A stretch of 64,000 nucleotides of DNA. Origin: Brasenia schreberi. Taxonomy: Eukaryota; Streptophyta; Magnoliopsida; Nymphaeales; Cabombaceae. The stretch lies in contig JAYKKT010000041.1 in assembly GCA_036023115.1 (NCBI GenBank), forward strand, positions 2,446,501 to 2,510,500, read 5' to 3'. Numbering within the stretch: position 1 is the first letter of the stretch; the number at the start of each line of letters is the position of its first letter. The notes under the pieces were generated by a model. That model searched no databases. It was given only the letters and a program-made list of their open reading frames with translations, and was not told where the DNA came from. This document shows, one piece after another, positions 43,380 to 56,774 of this stretch. A program made the translations under genes and the position numbers.

Positions 43380-46300
43380 ATCAACAACTAAGCCTTCTCC
43401 CATACTAGATGGGGTCGGCTACATGGATTATTTGTTTTCACATAGCCTTATCATGTGTCACATTAGTAGTTAACTCACAATAAGCTAGATCATTCTTTAT
43501 TGTTTCTTTCCAACACTTTTGTGGTCATCCTCTACCTCTTTTAATACTTTCAAAATCTAGTTTTTCATATCTTCTTACAGTTTTTTCTTTTGATCTTCTT
43601 TCTATATCTCCAAACCATCTTAAACAATATTCTCTCATTTTATCCTCTATTGGTATCACTCCTAATTTGTTTCTAATAACCTCATTATGTATACGGTCTT
43701 TACTTTTATGACCACTCATCCATCTCAACATCTTCATTTCTGTCACAAACATCTTTTGTACATGTTGATGATTAACTGCCCAACACTCAAAACCATAAAA
43801 CATGACAGGTCTAACTATTGTTCTATAATATTTACCTTTTAACTTTAATGTCATCTTCTTGTCACAGAGAATACATAATGCTCCTCTCCATTATAACCGA
43901 CCTACATTAATTTTATGCATAGCATCTCCATAAATTCTTCCATTACTCTGAAAAATTGACCATAGGTATTTAAAACTTTCTTTTTGGGGAAGTAACCAAA
44001 TGATCAAACTTACATTCCATATATTTTGTCTTTGTTCTACTAAGTCGGAAGCCTTTACTTTCTAATGTTTCTCTCTATAGTTCTAATTTTCTATTAACTT
44101 TTTTCTTAGACTCCTCCACTAATACAATGTCATATGCAAATAACATAAACAAAGGTACTTCATCTTGAATATGTTTTGTTAACTCATCAATCACCATTAT
44201 AAATAAGTATGGACTTAAAGTTGATCATTGATCTAACCCAATATTAACTTTAAAGAAGTTTGTCATTCCTTCATGAGTCCTAACACATATTTTTGCACCA
44301 TCGTACATGTCTCTTATAAGGTTTATGTAAGCCAATGGGATAACTCTTTTTTTCAAGGTTCTCGAAAGAACATCCCAAGGTTCTCCAAAGAACATTCCAA
44401 ACAAAGTTTATTTTTTTCTACTTTATTTGTAGAAAGAGAGATAGAGTGTATTGTAAAGATTACAAGGTAATTACAAGAGAAAGCTTAACCACCCAAGATC
44501 GACTTTTAGTTATGAATTTATAAATAAAAAAATAGACAAAGAAGAAAAGAGTGCATCGAGTTATTCGAACTAAATGGTGGAACCTCAAAAGCGAAAAAGA
44601 AGATATATTTAAAAAGAAAGTCCTTCAAGGAGAAGTTTGGAATTATGTTGGTACACCTTGTGAAATGTGGAACAATATGACTACATATTAGGAAAGTGGC
44701 GAAAGATGTGTTAGGTGAATCTAAGGGAGGTGTATCGACACAAAAAGAAGCTTGGTGGTAGAGTAAAGTAGTGCAAAATAAAATCAAGGCAAAGAGGGCA
44801 TATTACAAATTACATTATGCTAAGAAAACTAGTGAAACTTTAGAAGCAAAGAAGAAAGCGAAAAAAGGTTGTCAGTGAAGCAAAAGCTAAAATTTGGGAG
44901 GATTTATATACAAAATTTAACTCAAAAGAGGGTGATTGATGAGTTAACAAAACATATTAAAGATGAAGCACCTTGGTATATGTTATTTGCAGATGACATT
45001 GTGTTAGTGGAGGAATGTAAGGAAAAAATTAATAGAAAATTGGAACTATGGAGAAAAACATTAGAAAGCAAAGTCCTCTGTCTTAGTAGAACAAAGACAA
45101 AATATATGGAATGTAAATTTGATCATTTGGTTACTTTAGAGGACATAGAAATTAAAATTGACACACATTGCATCCCCAAAAGGAAAGTTTTAAATACCTA
45201 GGGTCAATTTTATAGAGTGATGAAGAATTGATGGAGATGTTACGCATAGAATTAATGCTGGTTGGTTAAAATGGAGAGGATCATCAGTATTCTTTGTGAT
45301 AAGAAGATACCATTAAAGGTAAAAGGTAAATATTATGAAGCAGCAATTAGGCTTGCCATGTTTTATGGTTCTAAGTGTTGGGCAGTTAATCATCAACATA
45401 TACAAAAGATGTTTGTGATAGAAATGAAGATGTTGAGATGAATGAGTGGTCATACAAGAAAAGAATGTATACATAATGAGGTTATTATAAACAAATTAGG
45501 AGTGGCACCAATAGAGGATAAAATGAGAGAATATCGTTTAAGGTGGTTTAGACATATAGAAAGAAGATCAAAAGAAGATCTTGTAAGAAGGTATGAAAAA
45601 CTAAATTTGGAAAGTATTAAAAGAGGTAGAGGACGACCACAAAAGTGTTGGAAAGAAACAATAAATAATGATCTGGCTTATTGTGAGTTAACTGTTAACA
45701 TGACATATGATAGGGCTCAGTGGAAACAAAAAATCCATGTAGTTGACCCAGTCTAGTATGGGAAAAGGCTTAGTTGTTGTTGTTGTTGTAATAAATATCA
45801 TGTGAAGGTCTTTCTTTTTTGCTCTCAAATATTTTATAAGACGTCTGAAAAGGTGAATCGCTTTAACAATAGATTTGTCTGGCATGAATCCAAATTGGTT
45901 CTCTATTGTACTTAATACTTTCTTAACCTACATTCAATAATTCTTTCCCATAATTTTATAGTATGGTTCATTAACTTGCCTCGATAATTCGCACAATTCT
46001 GAATGTCTCCCTTATTATTGTATATGGTATAAGTGTACTGGCTCTCCATTCCTTGAGTATCTTTTGGTTTCTTTATATTTCATTAAATAGTCTTGTGAGT
46101 CAAGTAATTTATGTCTCTCCTAGGATTTTTCAAATTTTTATAGGAATATTGTCTAGTCCTACCAATTTACAACCCTTCATATGTTTAAGAGTCTCTTTGA
46201 CTTCATTCTTTTGAATATATCAGTAGAAATTGTGGTTTATATACTTTTCTTAATTTAGCTAACTCTTATAAGCTAATAATAACATCTTTATTTTCATTAC

Positions 46301-47895
46301 TAACAAAATTAAGGTCCATAGTTTTCTTATCTCTAGGCCTAGATATCCTAAAAATATCTCTTTCACCCTCTTTTGAGTTGAGATTTTTATATAAAGCCTC
46401 TCAAATTTTAGCTTTTGCTTCACTGATGTCATTTTTCACTTTTTTTTATTTCTTATAATCCTCTAAAGTTTCACTAGTTTTCTTAGCATAATGTAATTTG
46501 TAGCATACCCTTTTTGCCTTGATTTTATTTTGCACCACTTCACTCCACCACCAAAATTCTTTTGGTGCTGGTATACCTCCCTTAGATTCATCTAATACAT
46601 CTTTCACCACTTTCCTAATATGTAGTCATATTGTTCCACATATCACAAGGTATACCAACATAATTCCAAGCATCTCCTTGAAGGGCTTTCTGTTTAAATA
46701 TACCTTCTTTCTCGCTTTTGAGGTTCCACCATTTAGTCAGAATAGATTGATGCACTCTTTCCTTTTTTGTCCACTTTTTCACCTTTAAATCTATAACTAA
46801 AAGTTGATGTTAGGTGGTTAAACTTTCTCCTACAATTACCTTGCAATCTTTATAACATGATATATCTTTTTTCCTACAAACAAAATAATCAATTTGTGTT
46901 TATGATAAGCCACTCTTATAAGTAATTAAATGTTCATCTCATTTTTTGAAGATTGTATTGACTATAAAAAGATAAAATATCATAACAAATTTAAAATCTC
47001 CCTACCTTCCTCATTTATATCCCAAAACCAAAGTTTTCATGAATACCTTGATATCCTAATACCTCTTTACTGATATGTCCATTTAAGTCTCCTCCTAAAC
47101 AAATCATCTTCCTTTGTGGAATTCTTTAAATCACCTTATCTAACTCCTCCCCAAAAATCTTTTTTATACTATCTTCTAGTTCTACTTGGGGTGCATAAGT
47201 ACAAACTATATTCAAAACCTATGCTCCTAACACTAATTTCAACATCATAATTCGGTCACCATATCGTTGTATGTCTACTACACTATCCTTCAATTCTTTA
47301 TTTATGATAATATCAACTTTGTTTCGAGTGTTTTCCTTTCTTGAGTACCATAATTTGAAACATGTATCCTCAATCTCCTTTGTTTTTTCTCCAACCTATT
47401 TTATCTCTTGTAAATATAGGATATGAATCTTTCTCCGAATCATTATATCTATCACTTCCATTAGCTTACCCGACAATGTTTTGATATTCAAAAAACCAAT
47501 ACAAATCTTATTATCTAGGACTAGCTTCCTTAACCCTCATTCGTCCATATTGAAAATGCAGAGACCCTCTCTACAATTTATTTACTACATTTGGATGATA
47601 ATATAGCAGGACTAACTTCTTTACCCACACCCGTCCATGATGTGAGAACCCTCTCTACAATTGATTCATTACATATGGACGAAAATGTAGAGGCCCTTAA
47701 TTACGTTTTACTACATTTAAGTTTTGCAATGCGTCATTACGAGGGGATGCCTCAACACAATGCTCATAATTTCTATAATCCATGGTATAAAAATCCGACA
47801 AAGTTTTATACTGGTTGTCGAAAGCCTAACGCAACCCTCCTCCTTTATCTGGGCTTGGGACCGGCCATGCAAGAATGATCTCATACATAGGTGGT
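43380..47895 (-). mobile_element. RTE-clade non-LTR retrotransposon, split by a nested RTE (RTE-2)
   Basis: The 3' half is 43380-44400: tail tcaacaactaag, C-terminal ORF and RT up to the segment before the insertion. The 5' half resumes at about 45790 and runs to the 5' end near 47895 (ggaccggccatgcaagaatg, then atctcatacataggtgg). Together they match the full-length copy at 53531-56757, with about 40 bp missing at the junction. Endonuclease and RT sequence is full of stops and frameshifts. No clear target duplication. Confidence 0.8.
44405..45791 (+). mobile_element. RTE copy nested inside RTE-2, internally deleted (RTE-3)
   Basis: Opposite orientation to its host element. It begins within the endonuclease C-terminal region (ctactttatttgtagaaag), then jumps at about 44925 from the linker region straight to the RT catalytic region (LTKHIKDEAPWYMLFADDIV). 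It continues to the RTE 3' end with a (TTG)n tail at about 45773-45788. The interior of the RT is deleted. The frame at 45442-45756 keeps the C-terminal region ending VVDPV-stop. Confidence 0.8.
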
Positions 47896-48362
47896 GCATC
47901 ACCTTTACACTCAACCAATGTATCATCGAATGCACAACAATCAATTCTAATAACATATTTTGTTAGATATTTAGATTTTACTATCATTTAACATTCTGTG
48001 ATTAAAGATAATACAAATGAAAATAAAGAGAAAAAATTAAAATAACATTGGGTAGGGATACCCACAAGCATGTTCCCTTTTAAGAACAAACACACTTATA
48101 GGCATATTTATAAATTGAGGAAGCATAATAGTCACATCTCACGCCCTTGAGTGCGAATGTATGTAGGGGTGTGTATGCCCTTTGGGGTTTCTGACCTTAA
48201 TGTGACAAAGAAAGAGGGAGTGACAAAATAGTGGGAAGGGAGAAACTTACCTCAACCTTGGTATTAGAAAACACCTCACTTAAGCACCTCCCACAAAAAT
48301 GAAGCTTGGAAAACAAAAAATGTCAATATAACAAACTGAGTGGGAGAAAAAGGGAGAAGATA
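47896..48362. other. Intergenic, nothing recognised
   Basis: Unique-looking AT-rich sequence between two RTE copies. Confidence 0.35.
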
Positions 48363-49573
48363 GCAACAAAAAAACTAAGCCCTTTTCCATAACAAATGGG
48401 TTCAACTACATAGATTCTTTGTTTCGATAAAGTTCAATCATATGTCATACTAATAGTTAACTCAACATAAGCTAGATCATTCTTTGTTGTTTTTCCCCGA
48501 TACTTTTTAATCTTTCTCTTTCTCTATTAACATTTGCATTACCTAGTTTCTCACACCTTCTTATTGGAGTACCTTTTCACATGTCCAAATAATCTTAAAC
48601 GATTTTCTCTTATTTTATTATCTATTAGTGTCACTTCCAACTTGTTTCTAATAATATTATTATGTATAAGATCTTTCCTTGTATAATTACATATTTATCT
48701 CAACATCTTCATTTATGTCAAGGACTTCTTTTGTACATGTTTATAATTAATTACCCAACACCCAAAACTGTATAAAATAATGGGTCTAATTGATACTTTA
48801 TAATATTTACTTTTTAATGATATCTTCTTCACATAAAATATGACATACCTCTCCATTTTAACTAACCTATGTTAATGCTATACATAACATCTCCATCAAT
48901 TTTTATCGCTTTGAAAAAGCGATTTTAGCTATTTAAAACTTTTCTTATGAGTGATGCAATGTATGCCAACCTCAATTTTAAAGTCATCTGAGTAACTAAT
49001 AATCAAACATTATTCAATATTAATTGTCTTTGTTTTATTAAGTGAAAAGCCTTTACTTTCTGATGTTTCTCTCAATAATTCTAACTTCTTGTTAACTTTT
49101 TCTTTAGAGTCATCTATTAACAGCATGCCATTTGTAAATAACATACACAAAGTTATTTCATGTTAAAGCTAATCTTTGATAGAATCCAATATTAAATTAA
49201 AAAATTTGTAGTTCTTTCAAGAGTCCTCACATATGTTTGTATACCATCATAGATGTCTCTCACAAGATTATATATGTCAATGAAACAACTCTCTTTTGTA
49301 AGGTTCTCCAAAGAATATCTCTTAGCATCTCATTATAAGTTTTTTGAAATCAATAAATACCATAACTACACTCTTTTTATTTTCTCTACAATGTTTGATA
49401 AGACATTTCAATAGGTGAATAACCGTAATAGTAGATCTTCCTAGCATGAAGCAAGGTTATTCTTTTTGTTGTATTTATACTTGTCTCAATTTAACTTTAG
49501 TAATTCTTTATCATAATTTTATAATATGACTCATCAACTTGATACTCCAATAATTCATACAATTCCAAATATA
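48363..49573 (-). mobile_element. 5'-truncated, diverged RTE (RTE-4)
   Basis: Antisense of the RTE 3' half: tail aacaaaaaaactaagccc at the left, then the C-terminal ORF and RT through to tactccaataattcatacaa. It is more diverged than RTE-1 and RTE-2, with many indels. Confidence 0.7.
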
Positions 49574-49689
49574 AAGAGGGAGAAATTAAAAGATAAAAAT
49601 GAAAGAAGAAATTGGAAGGAAAAAGAGAAAATGTGGGAGGATGCTTTCGGTATTAAGTGTGTTTCTAGTGTAAATAAAAACCCAAAATC

Positions 49690-49755
49690 ATGTCTCTCTA
49701 TCTATCTACCTATCTATCTATCTACCTACCTATCTATCTATATATATATATATGT
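49690..49755. repeat. (CTAT/CTAC)n microsatellite
   Basis: About 12 tetranucleotide units ending in an AT run. Confidence 0.85.
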
Positions 49756-49929
49756 ATGTATATGAAGGCAGCAACGTTACAGGGTACAGTAGCTTTTGCC
49801 ATATGAAAAAATCGGCTTTTAACTTTTCTTGCTGGGATATTGCATGGTTTCAATAGTTTAATGAATTGAGCTGCAATGCTTGTCAATTGAAGTCGAGCCA
49901 AAATTTTCAGCTAGCTTATTTAATTTATT
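49756..49929. other. Intergenic, nothing recognised
   Basis: Short unrecognised stretch. Confidence 0.3.
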
Positions 49930-50290
49930 GGATTGTTTTTCGTTTTTGGTTGTAGATATGTCTCGTTTTGGTTAACCCAAACCTAAAACTATAACCAAAC
50001 CGACTAATGGCTTCCCTAGATTATAGTTCTGGAACTGTTGGTTTTGAGATAGTTTTGGTTTGAGTCTGAAACCATCCAAAACTAGTAAATTTATTAAGAA
50101 ATTAAAAATTAAAATACTAAAACCGGTGGTTTCAAACCACCAGTTTTGGTTTCTGTTTATAAAAGGTGAGACATTAATCGAACCAGGTGTTCTTTGATTC
50201 CGGGTTGGGTTTAACCAGTTCCGGGTTTGAACCGATTCCTGATCCGGTTGGGGCCGCCGGATCGATTAGAAACCAGCCAGATCAAGTTGG
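49930..50290. repeat. GGTTCCGGTTT-type hAT-like MITE remnant
   Basis: Contains tagatatgtctcgttttgg near the left, then ggttttgagatagttttgg, aaaccggtggtttcaaacc and ggttccgggtttgaaccg-type motifs around an AT-rich core. The ends are unclear. Confidence 0.4.
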
Positions 50291-50873
50291 TTGCATGTGT
50301 GGAGACCATTGACTTGTGCAGTCACACTTGTTTCTACGTACTTTGCTATTGGTAAGTGCATTCCTTTGTCAAAAAAAATTCAGGCTAGTAAGTCCATTCA
50401 GAGGGCGTACGATAGAAAATGCAACCAACTCAGACATTAGTTTGCGAGGGACCTCTATCTAAAGCCATGTAATTGACGAAGAAGCAGTTAGGGATTTACA
50501 TTCGAGGACCAAAGTTTCTATTACATCTATATAATCGATATCTAAGAGAATTGAGAATTTGAGGGATGAAGAGCTACAGCCGCAATTGTTAGAGTTGATA
50601 CACGGGTAAACACTTGTTGTTCCTCGATGTCTTGAATTCCTTTTGTGATCATATATGAGCAATTCGTTTCTATTATGAGAATTTCTACATGTTTCTTCTT
50701 GAAGATTACTATTTGCAAGATTTTCTCAAGTAAACGATGCATCTTTAATTTATTTGATATGTTGGGAAGTGTGCCAAATTTGTAGCTTTTGTATGCTTGT
50801 TCCTTCTTTATTGATTGACTATTGGATGTCAACTAAGTTTCTTGTTTTGTTTCAGTATAGCAACAACACATAC

Positions 50874-50921
<48 letters not shown>

Positions 50922-50954
50922 ATTATATGTAAGGCAATTTTTATTAGTATATTT
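50291..50954. other. Intergenic with an AT microsatellite at 50868-50922
   Basis: No gene recognised; the two minus-strand frames at 50459-50832 carry no domain. Confidence 0.35.
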
Positions 50955-52447
50955 AAAAGAATGAAGTCAAAGAGGCTCTTAAATATATGAAGGTTGATAA
51001 ATATGTAGGACAAGACAATATTCCTATAGAAGTGTGGAAAATCCTATGAGATATGGGGTTCACTTGCCTCAAAAGACTATTTAATGAAATATGAAGAACC
51101 TAAAAGATTTTCGAGGAATGTAGAGTGAGTACACTTATACCTATATATAAGAAAAGAAAAATGTTTAGAATTGTCTAAATTATCGAGGTATCAAGTTAAT
51201 GAGTTATACTATGAAATTATGGGAAAGAATTATTGAACATAGGTTAAAACAAGTATCAATTACAATACATAACCAATTTGGATCCATACCTTGCAGATCT
51301 ACTATTAAAGTGATTCACCTATTCAGAGGTCTAAGAAGAACCTCCATATAATATTTATTGATATAAAAAAGCTTATGAGGGGGTGTCAAGAGAGGTTCTT
51401 TCGAGGACCTTAGAAAAGAAAAGTATCCCATTGACATACATAAATCTTACACGAGACATGTACGATGGTGAAAAAATATGTGTGTGGACTCACAAAGAAA
51501 TGAAAAACTCTTTTGAAGTTAACATTGGGTTACATCAGGGGTCAATTTTAAATCTATATTTATTTGTAGTGGTCATTGATGAGTTAACAAAATATACTCA
51601 AAATCAAGTACCTTGGTGTATATTATTTGCAGATGACATTATGATAGTGGATGAGTATAAGAAAAAAGATTGAAACTATGAAGAGAAACATTAGAAAGTA
51701 AATGCTTGTGACTTAGTAGAACAAAGATAGAATATATAAAATATAAGTTTGATCATTTGAGTACTTGAGAGGACATAGAAATTAAGATTGATACACATTT
51801 CATCCCGCGTAAAAAAAATTTATATACCTAGGATATGTTTTTCAAAGTGATGGAAAAATTGAAAGGTATTAAGTATTCTATCTTTGTAGAGCAGTAATAT
51901 TGAGTACATTTTTATAACATAGAATTAATATTGATTGGTTAAAATGGAGAAAGATATTAAGTATTCTATGTGATAAGAAGATACCATTAAAATTGAAAGG
52001 TAAATATTATAGAGCAGTAATTATATCTACTATGTTTTATAGTTTTAAGTATTGGGCAGTTAATCATCAACATGTACAAAGATGTTCATAGGAGAAATGA
52101 AGATGTTGATATGGATGAGTGGTCACACAAGGAAAGATCGTATAGTTTATTAAAAATAAATTGGGAGTAGCACCAATAGAGAATAAAATGAGAGAAAATT
52201 GTTTAAGACGATTTGAAAATGTAGAAAGACGATCAAAGGATACTTTCGTAAGAATATAAAAAACTAGATTGTGAAAGTGTTAAAAGAAGAAGATGATAAC
52301 TACAAAAGTGTTGGAAAGAAACAATAAAGAATGATCTAGTTTATATTGAGTTAATGGCTAGCATGGCACATTACAGGGCTAGGTGGAAACAAAGAAACCA
52401 TGTAGCTCATGGCCGACCATATGGGAAAAGGCTTAGTTGCTGTTGAT
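50955..52447 (+). mobile_element. 5'-truncated RTE (RTE-5)
   Basis: Sense copy starting in the linker before RT (gaatgaagtcaaagaggctc), through RT (an open piece at 51383-51673 keeps [14 protein letters not shown]), to the 3' end (atgggaaaaggcttagttgc) near 52440. It has many stops and a small internal duplication around 51860-51960. Confidence 0.75.
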
Positions 52448-53513
52448 TATGCAAGGAGAGAAAGAAGGTGAGTACTTTTGCATTTCTCATAGTACTCCTC
52501 CACAGCTTTAGATTCGTTTGTTTCTTCTCGTTGTCTCTGCTTTTTATGTTTTCATCTTGAAAGTTTTCGTTAATGCCCTTCCCATTTCATGATGTATTGC
52601 ACTGCGATGGGTTTCTCTTTATGAAAGCCAAGTAATCTTACCATCTTGATGACAAAACAAAGCTAAAATCCTTACACAGTCTTTGTGTTTCCCTCCTACC
52701 ACATTGTCACCTGCTCTAGTAGATCCTGTATCCACTCTTTCATCACATTGCATATTTGTATCTCAAGGCAAACACAATGGTGGTGCTATAATATATGCTT
52801 TTTATCTGAGTAGAGAAATATTCCCACCTTTCATAGTTAAAGCAGGACTGCTGAACATAAACAGTCCAAAGGGTACTTCTATGGATCAATTACTTATTGT
52901 TGATAGAAGATACAGCACTTGATGGTTTGTCTGTCTTATGCTGCTTAAGTTTTCTCTTTAAGTCGTGGTGAGATGAAGACCTCATTTTCCTCCTATTTCT
53001 GAGTATTCCCTTTTAGTTGTTCTCCTTTCTGTTGTAGCTTAATGTATGTTATATTTTCAGTTGGGAGGGAGAGATGGAAGGAATATCATCTTTCAAAAGT
53101 ATTCTTATTCAGAAACAGATTTTCTGTCGCATAAACAGAACTCTAAGAATCACTGACGGCACCGCAAATCTTAGGTTCCAGTTGTGCCCAATTGTGAACT
53201 TTAGGTAAATATTCTTTCTTGAGGTCCACTTTCCACAGAAAGATTTCAGGTTTATTCTTGCTTAGAGAGAAGATTGGACTGAGATTTTAGAAGGAAGAAC
53301 CAAAACTTTGAACTTCCCTCAGCTACTATTGGTCGTGATTTCATCTTGTCATTATGTAGTCGAGGAAATTCTGAGAAATACTTGCACTAATAGCCTACAA
53401 CACTTGCTAAATTAGTAAAGATGGAGAAGATGAACTCCTGGGAAGTTTTAAAAAATTGATGTGATAATAAGCCTGTATCACACATACATGCAATATTGGC
53501 TTGTACAAACTTC
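52448..53513. other. Unassigned sequence left of the full-length RTE
   Basis: The 79-codon frame at 52683-52922 shows no recognisable domain. This region may belong to the same broken gene as the DUF632 fragment on the other side of the RTE, but I found no match that proves it. Confidence 0.3.
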
Positions 53514-53530
53514 TTTCTTGAATCTTTGTA

Positions 53531-56500
53531 ACAAACAACAACAACAACAACTAAGCCTTTTCCCATAGTAGACGGGGTCGGCTACATGGATTCTTTGTTT
53601 CCACAGATCCCTATTGTGTGCCATGTTAGCAGTTAACTCGCAATAAGCTAGATCATTCTTTATTGTTTCTTTCCAACACTTTTGTGGTCATCCTCTACCT
53701 CTTTTAATACTTTCCAAATTTAGTTTTTCTAACCTTCTTACACGTTCTTCTTTTGATTTTCTTTCTATATATCCAAACCATCTTAAACGATATTCTCTCA
53801 TTTTATCCTCTATTGGTGCCACTCCTAATTTATTTCTAATAACCTCATTATGTATACGGTCTTTTCTTGTATGACCACTCATCCATCTCAATATCTTCAT
53901 TTCTGTCACAGACAGGCCTAATTTATGCTCTATAATATTTACCTTTTAACTTTAATAGTATATTCTTATCACAAAGAATACCTGATGCTCCTCTCCATTT
54001 TAACCAACCAGCATTAATTCTATGCGTAACATCTCCATCAATTCTTCCATCACGCTTAAAGATTGACCCTAGGCATTTAAAACTTTTCTTTTGCGGAATG
54101 CAATGTGTGCCAATTTTAATTTCTATGTCCTCTAAGGTAACCAAATGATCAAACTTATATTCCATATATTCTGTCTTTGTTCTACTAAGTCAAAGGCCTT
54201 TGCTTTCTAATGTTTCTCTCCATAGTTCCAATTTTCTATAAACTTTTTCCTTAGACTCCTCCACTAATACAATGTCATCTGCAAATAATATACACCAAGG
54301 TACTTCATCTTGAATATGTTTTGTTAACTCATTCATCACCATTATAAATAAGTATGGACTTAAAGTTGATCTTTGATGTAACCCAATATTAACTTCAAAG
54401 AAGTCTGTCGTTCCTTCATGAGTCCTCACACATGTTTTTGCACCATCATACATGTCTCTTATAAGGTTAATATATGTCAATGGGATACCTCTTTTTTCCA
54501 AAGTTCTCCAAAGAACTTCCCTCGGTACCCTATCATAAGCTTTTTCTAGATCAATAAATATCATGTGAAGGTCTTTCTTTTTTGCTCTAAAATATTTCAT
54601 AAGATGTCTCAAAAGGTGAATCGCTTCAATAGTAGATCTGCCTGGCATGAATCCAAATTGGTTCTCTATTGTACTTGATACTTGTCTTAACCTACGTTTG
54701 ATAATTCTTTCACATAATTTCATATTATGGCTCATTAACTTGATACCTCGATAATTCGCACAATTTAGAATGTCTCCCTTATTCTTATATATGGGTATAA
54801 GTGTACTTGCTCTCCATTCCTCGGGCATCTTTTAGTTTTTCCATATTTCATTCAATAGTCTCATGAGCCAAGTGATTCCTGTTTCTCCTAGTATTTTCCA
54901 AACTTCTATGGGAATATTATCTGGTCCTACCGATTTACCACCCTTCATATGTTTAAGAGCCTCTTTGACTTCATCCTTTTGAATACGTCGGTAGAAATTG
55001 TGGTTTATATACTTTTCTGATTTGGCTAACTCTCCTAAGCTAATACTAACATCTTTATTTTCATTAAAAAGATTATAAAAATAGTTTTTCCATCTATTTC
55101 TTATATCATCATTTGCCACTAAAATTTTTTCATCCTCATCTTTGATGCATCTAACATAATTAAGATCTTTAGTTTTCTTATCTCTAGCCCTAGCTATCCT
55201 AAAAATATCTCTTTCACTCTCTTTTGAGTTGAGTTTTTTATATAAGTCCGCCCAAATTTTAGCTTTTGCTTTACTCACGGCCTTTTTCGCTTCCTTCTTT
55301 GCTTTCTTATAAGCCTCTAAAGTTTCACTAGTTTTTTTAGTATAATGTAATTTTTAACATGCCGTTTTTGCCTTGATTTTATTTTGTATTACTTCACTCC
55401 ACTACCAAGCTTCTTTTTGTGCTGGTACACCTCCCTTAGATATTCCTAACACATCTTTCGTCACTTTCCTAATATGTATAGCCATATTGTTCCACATATC
55501 ACAAGGTGTACCAACATAATTCCAAACATCTCCTTGAAGGACTTTTTGTTTAAATATATCTTCTTTCTCGCTTTTGAGGTTCCACCATTTAGTCTGAATA
55601 GCTCGATGCACTCTTTCTTCTTTGGCCATTTTTTTATTTGTAAATCCATAACTAAAAGTCGATGTTGGGTGGTTAAGCTTTCTCTTGGAATTACCTTGCA
55701 ATCTTTACAATACGCTCTATCTTTTTTTCTACAAATAAAGTAATCAATTTGTGTTTGTGATAAGCCACTCTTATAAGTAATTAAATGTTCATCTCATTTT
55801 TTGAAGATTGTATTGACTATAAAGAGATCAAATGCCATAGCAAAATTTAAAATATCCCTACCTTTCTCATTTATATCTCCAATACCAAAGTTTCCATGAA
55901 TCCCTTGATATCCTAATGCCTCTTTACCGACATGTCCATTTAAGTCTCCTCTTAAACAAATCATCTCCCTTTGTGGAATCTTTTGAATCACCTTATCTAA
56001 CTCTTCCCGAAAAGTTGTCTTTATACTATCTTCTAGTCCTACTTGGGGTACGTAAGCACAAACTATATTCAAAACCTCTGCTCCTAACACTAATTTCAAC
56101 GTCATGATTCGATCACCATATCGTTGTATGTCTACTACACTATCCTTTAAATCTTTATTTATGATAATACCAACTCCGTTTCAAGCCTTTTCTTTACCTG
56201 AGTAGCATAATTTAAAACCTGTATCCTCTATCTCCTTTGCTTTTTCTCCAACTCATTTTGTCTCTTGTAAACATAGAATATGAATCTTTCTCCGAATCAT
56301 AGTATCTACCACCTCCATTAGCTTACCCGATAATGTTCCGATATTCGAAGAACCAATACGAATCTTATTATCTAGGACTAGCTTCCTTACCCTCCGCATA
56401 CGTCCAAAATCAAAATACGGAGACCCTCTCCGAAAATTTTTCACTACATTCGGGCGGCAATGTAGTGGGACTAACTTCTTTACCCACACCTGTCCATGAT

Positions 56501-56757
56501 GTGAGAACCCTCTCTGTAATTGATTCACTACATTTAGGTAAAAATGTAGTGGTCATTGCTTACTTATTACTGCATTCGGGCTCTGCAGCACGTCTCTAGG
56601 CAGGGACCCCCCAAAACAATGCTAATAATTTTTGTAATCCATATTATAAAAATCCGACAATGTTTTACGCTGGCTGTCGGAAGCCTAGCACAATCCTCCT
56701 CCTTTATCCGGGCTTGGGACCGGCAATGCAAGAGTGATCCCTTACATGGGCGGAGTT
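53531..56757 (-). mobile_element. Full-length RTE-clade non-LTR retrotransposon (RTE-1)
   Basis: About 3.2 kb, bounded by the perfect 17-bp direct repeat tttcttgaatctttgta (53514-53530 and 56758-56774). On the minus strand it has a 5' leader of about 230 nt starting aactccgcccatgtaaggg, one ORF encoding endonuclease and reverse transcriptase, almost no 3' UTR and a (TTG)n tail. The domain order without a gag-like ORF, the AP endonuclease and the simple-repeat tail fit the RTE clade. The perfect duplication argues for a fairly recent insertion, yet the ORF carries several stops. Confidence 0.9.
53590..56528 (-). pseudogene. RTE-1 endonuclease/reverse transcriptase ORF
   Basis: From Met at 56528: an apurinic-type endonuclease start (IRIGSSNIGTLSGKLMEVVD, LCLQETK), a GDLNGHVG segment, then S-Q-T-Q-I-D-Y. 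RT follows at 54828-54190 with [35 protein letters not shown] and the [10 protein letters not shown] catalytic block. The C-terminal region ends RWMSGHTRKDRIHNEVIRNK and a conserved basic stretch. Stops that fit C-to-T or G-to-A changes lie at plus 56253-56255 (Trp), 56181-56183 (Arg), 55794-55796 (Trp), 55402-55404 (Trp), 54832-54834 (Gln) and 54190-54192 (Arg). At least one frameshift lies around 55650-55700. Not translatable as a whole. Confidence 0.88.
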
Positions 56758-56774
56758 TTTCTTGAATCTTTGTA

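Noticed and set aside
43525..43854. 109-codon frame as an independent small gene
   Set aside because: It is the C-terminal part of the RTE ORF (also seen at 45442-45756 and 53688-53909).
44380..44420. Twin-priming inversion of a single RTE
   Set aside because: Both arms have their own 3' tails, and the outer element resumes at 45790, so nested insertion explains it better.
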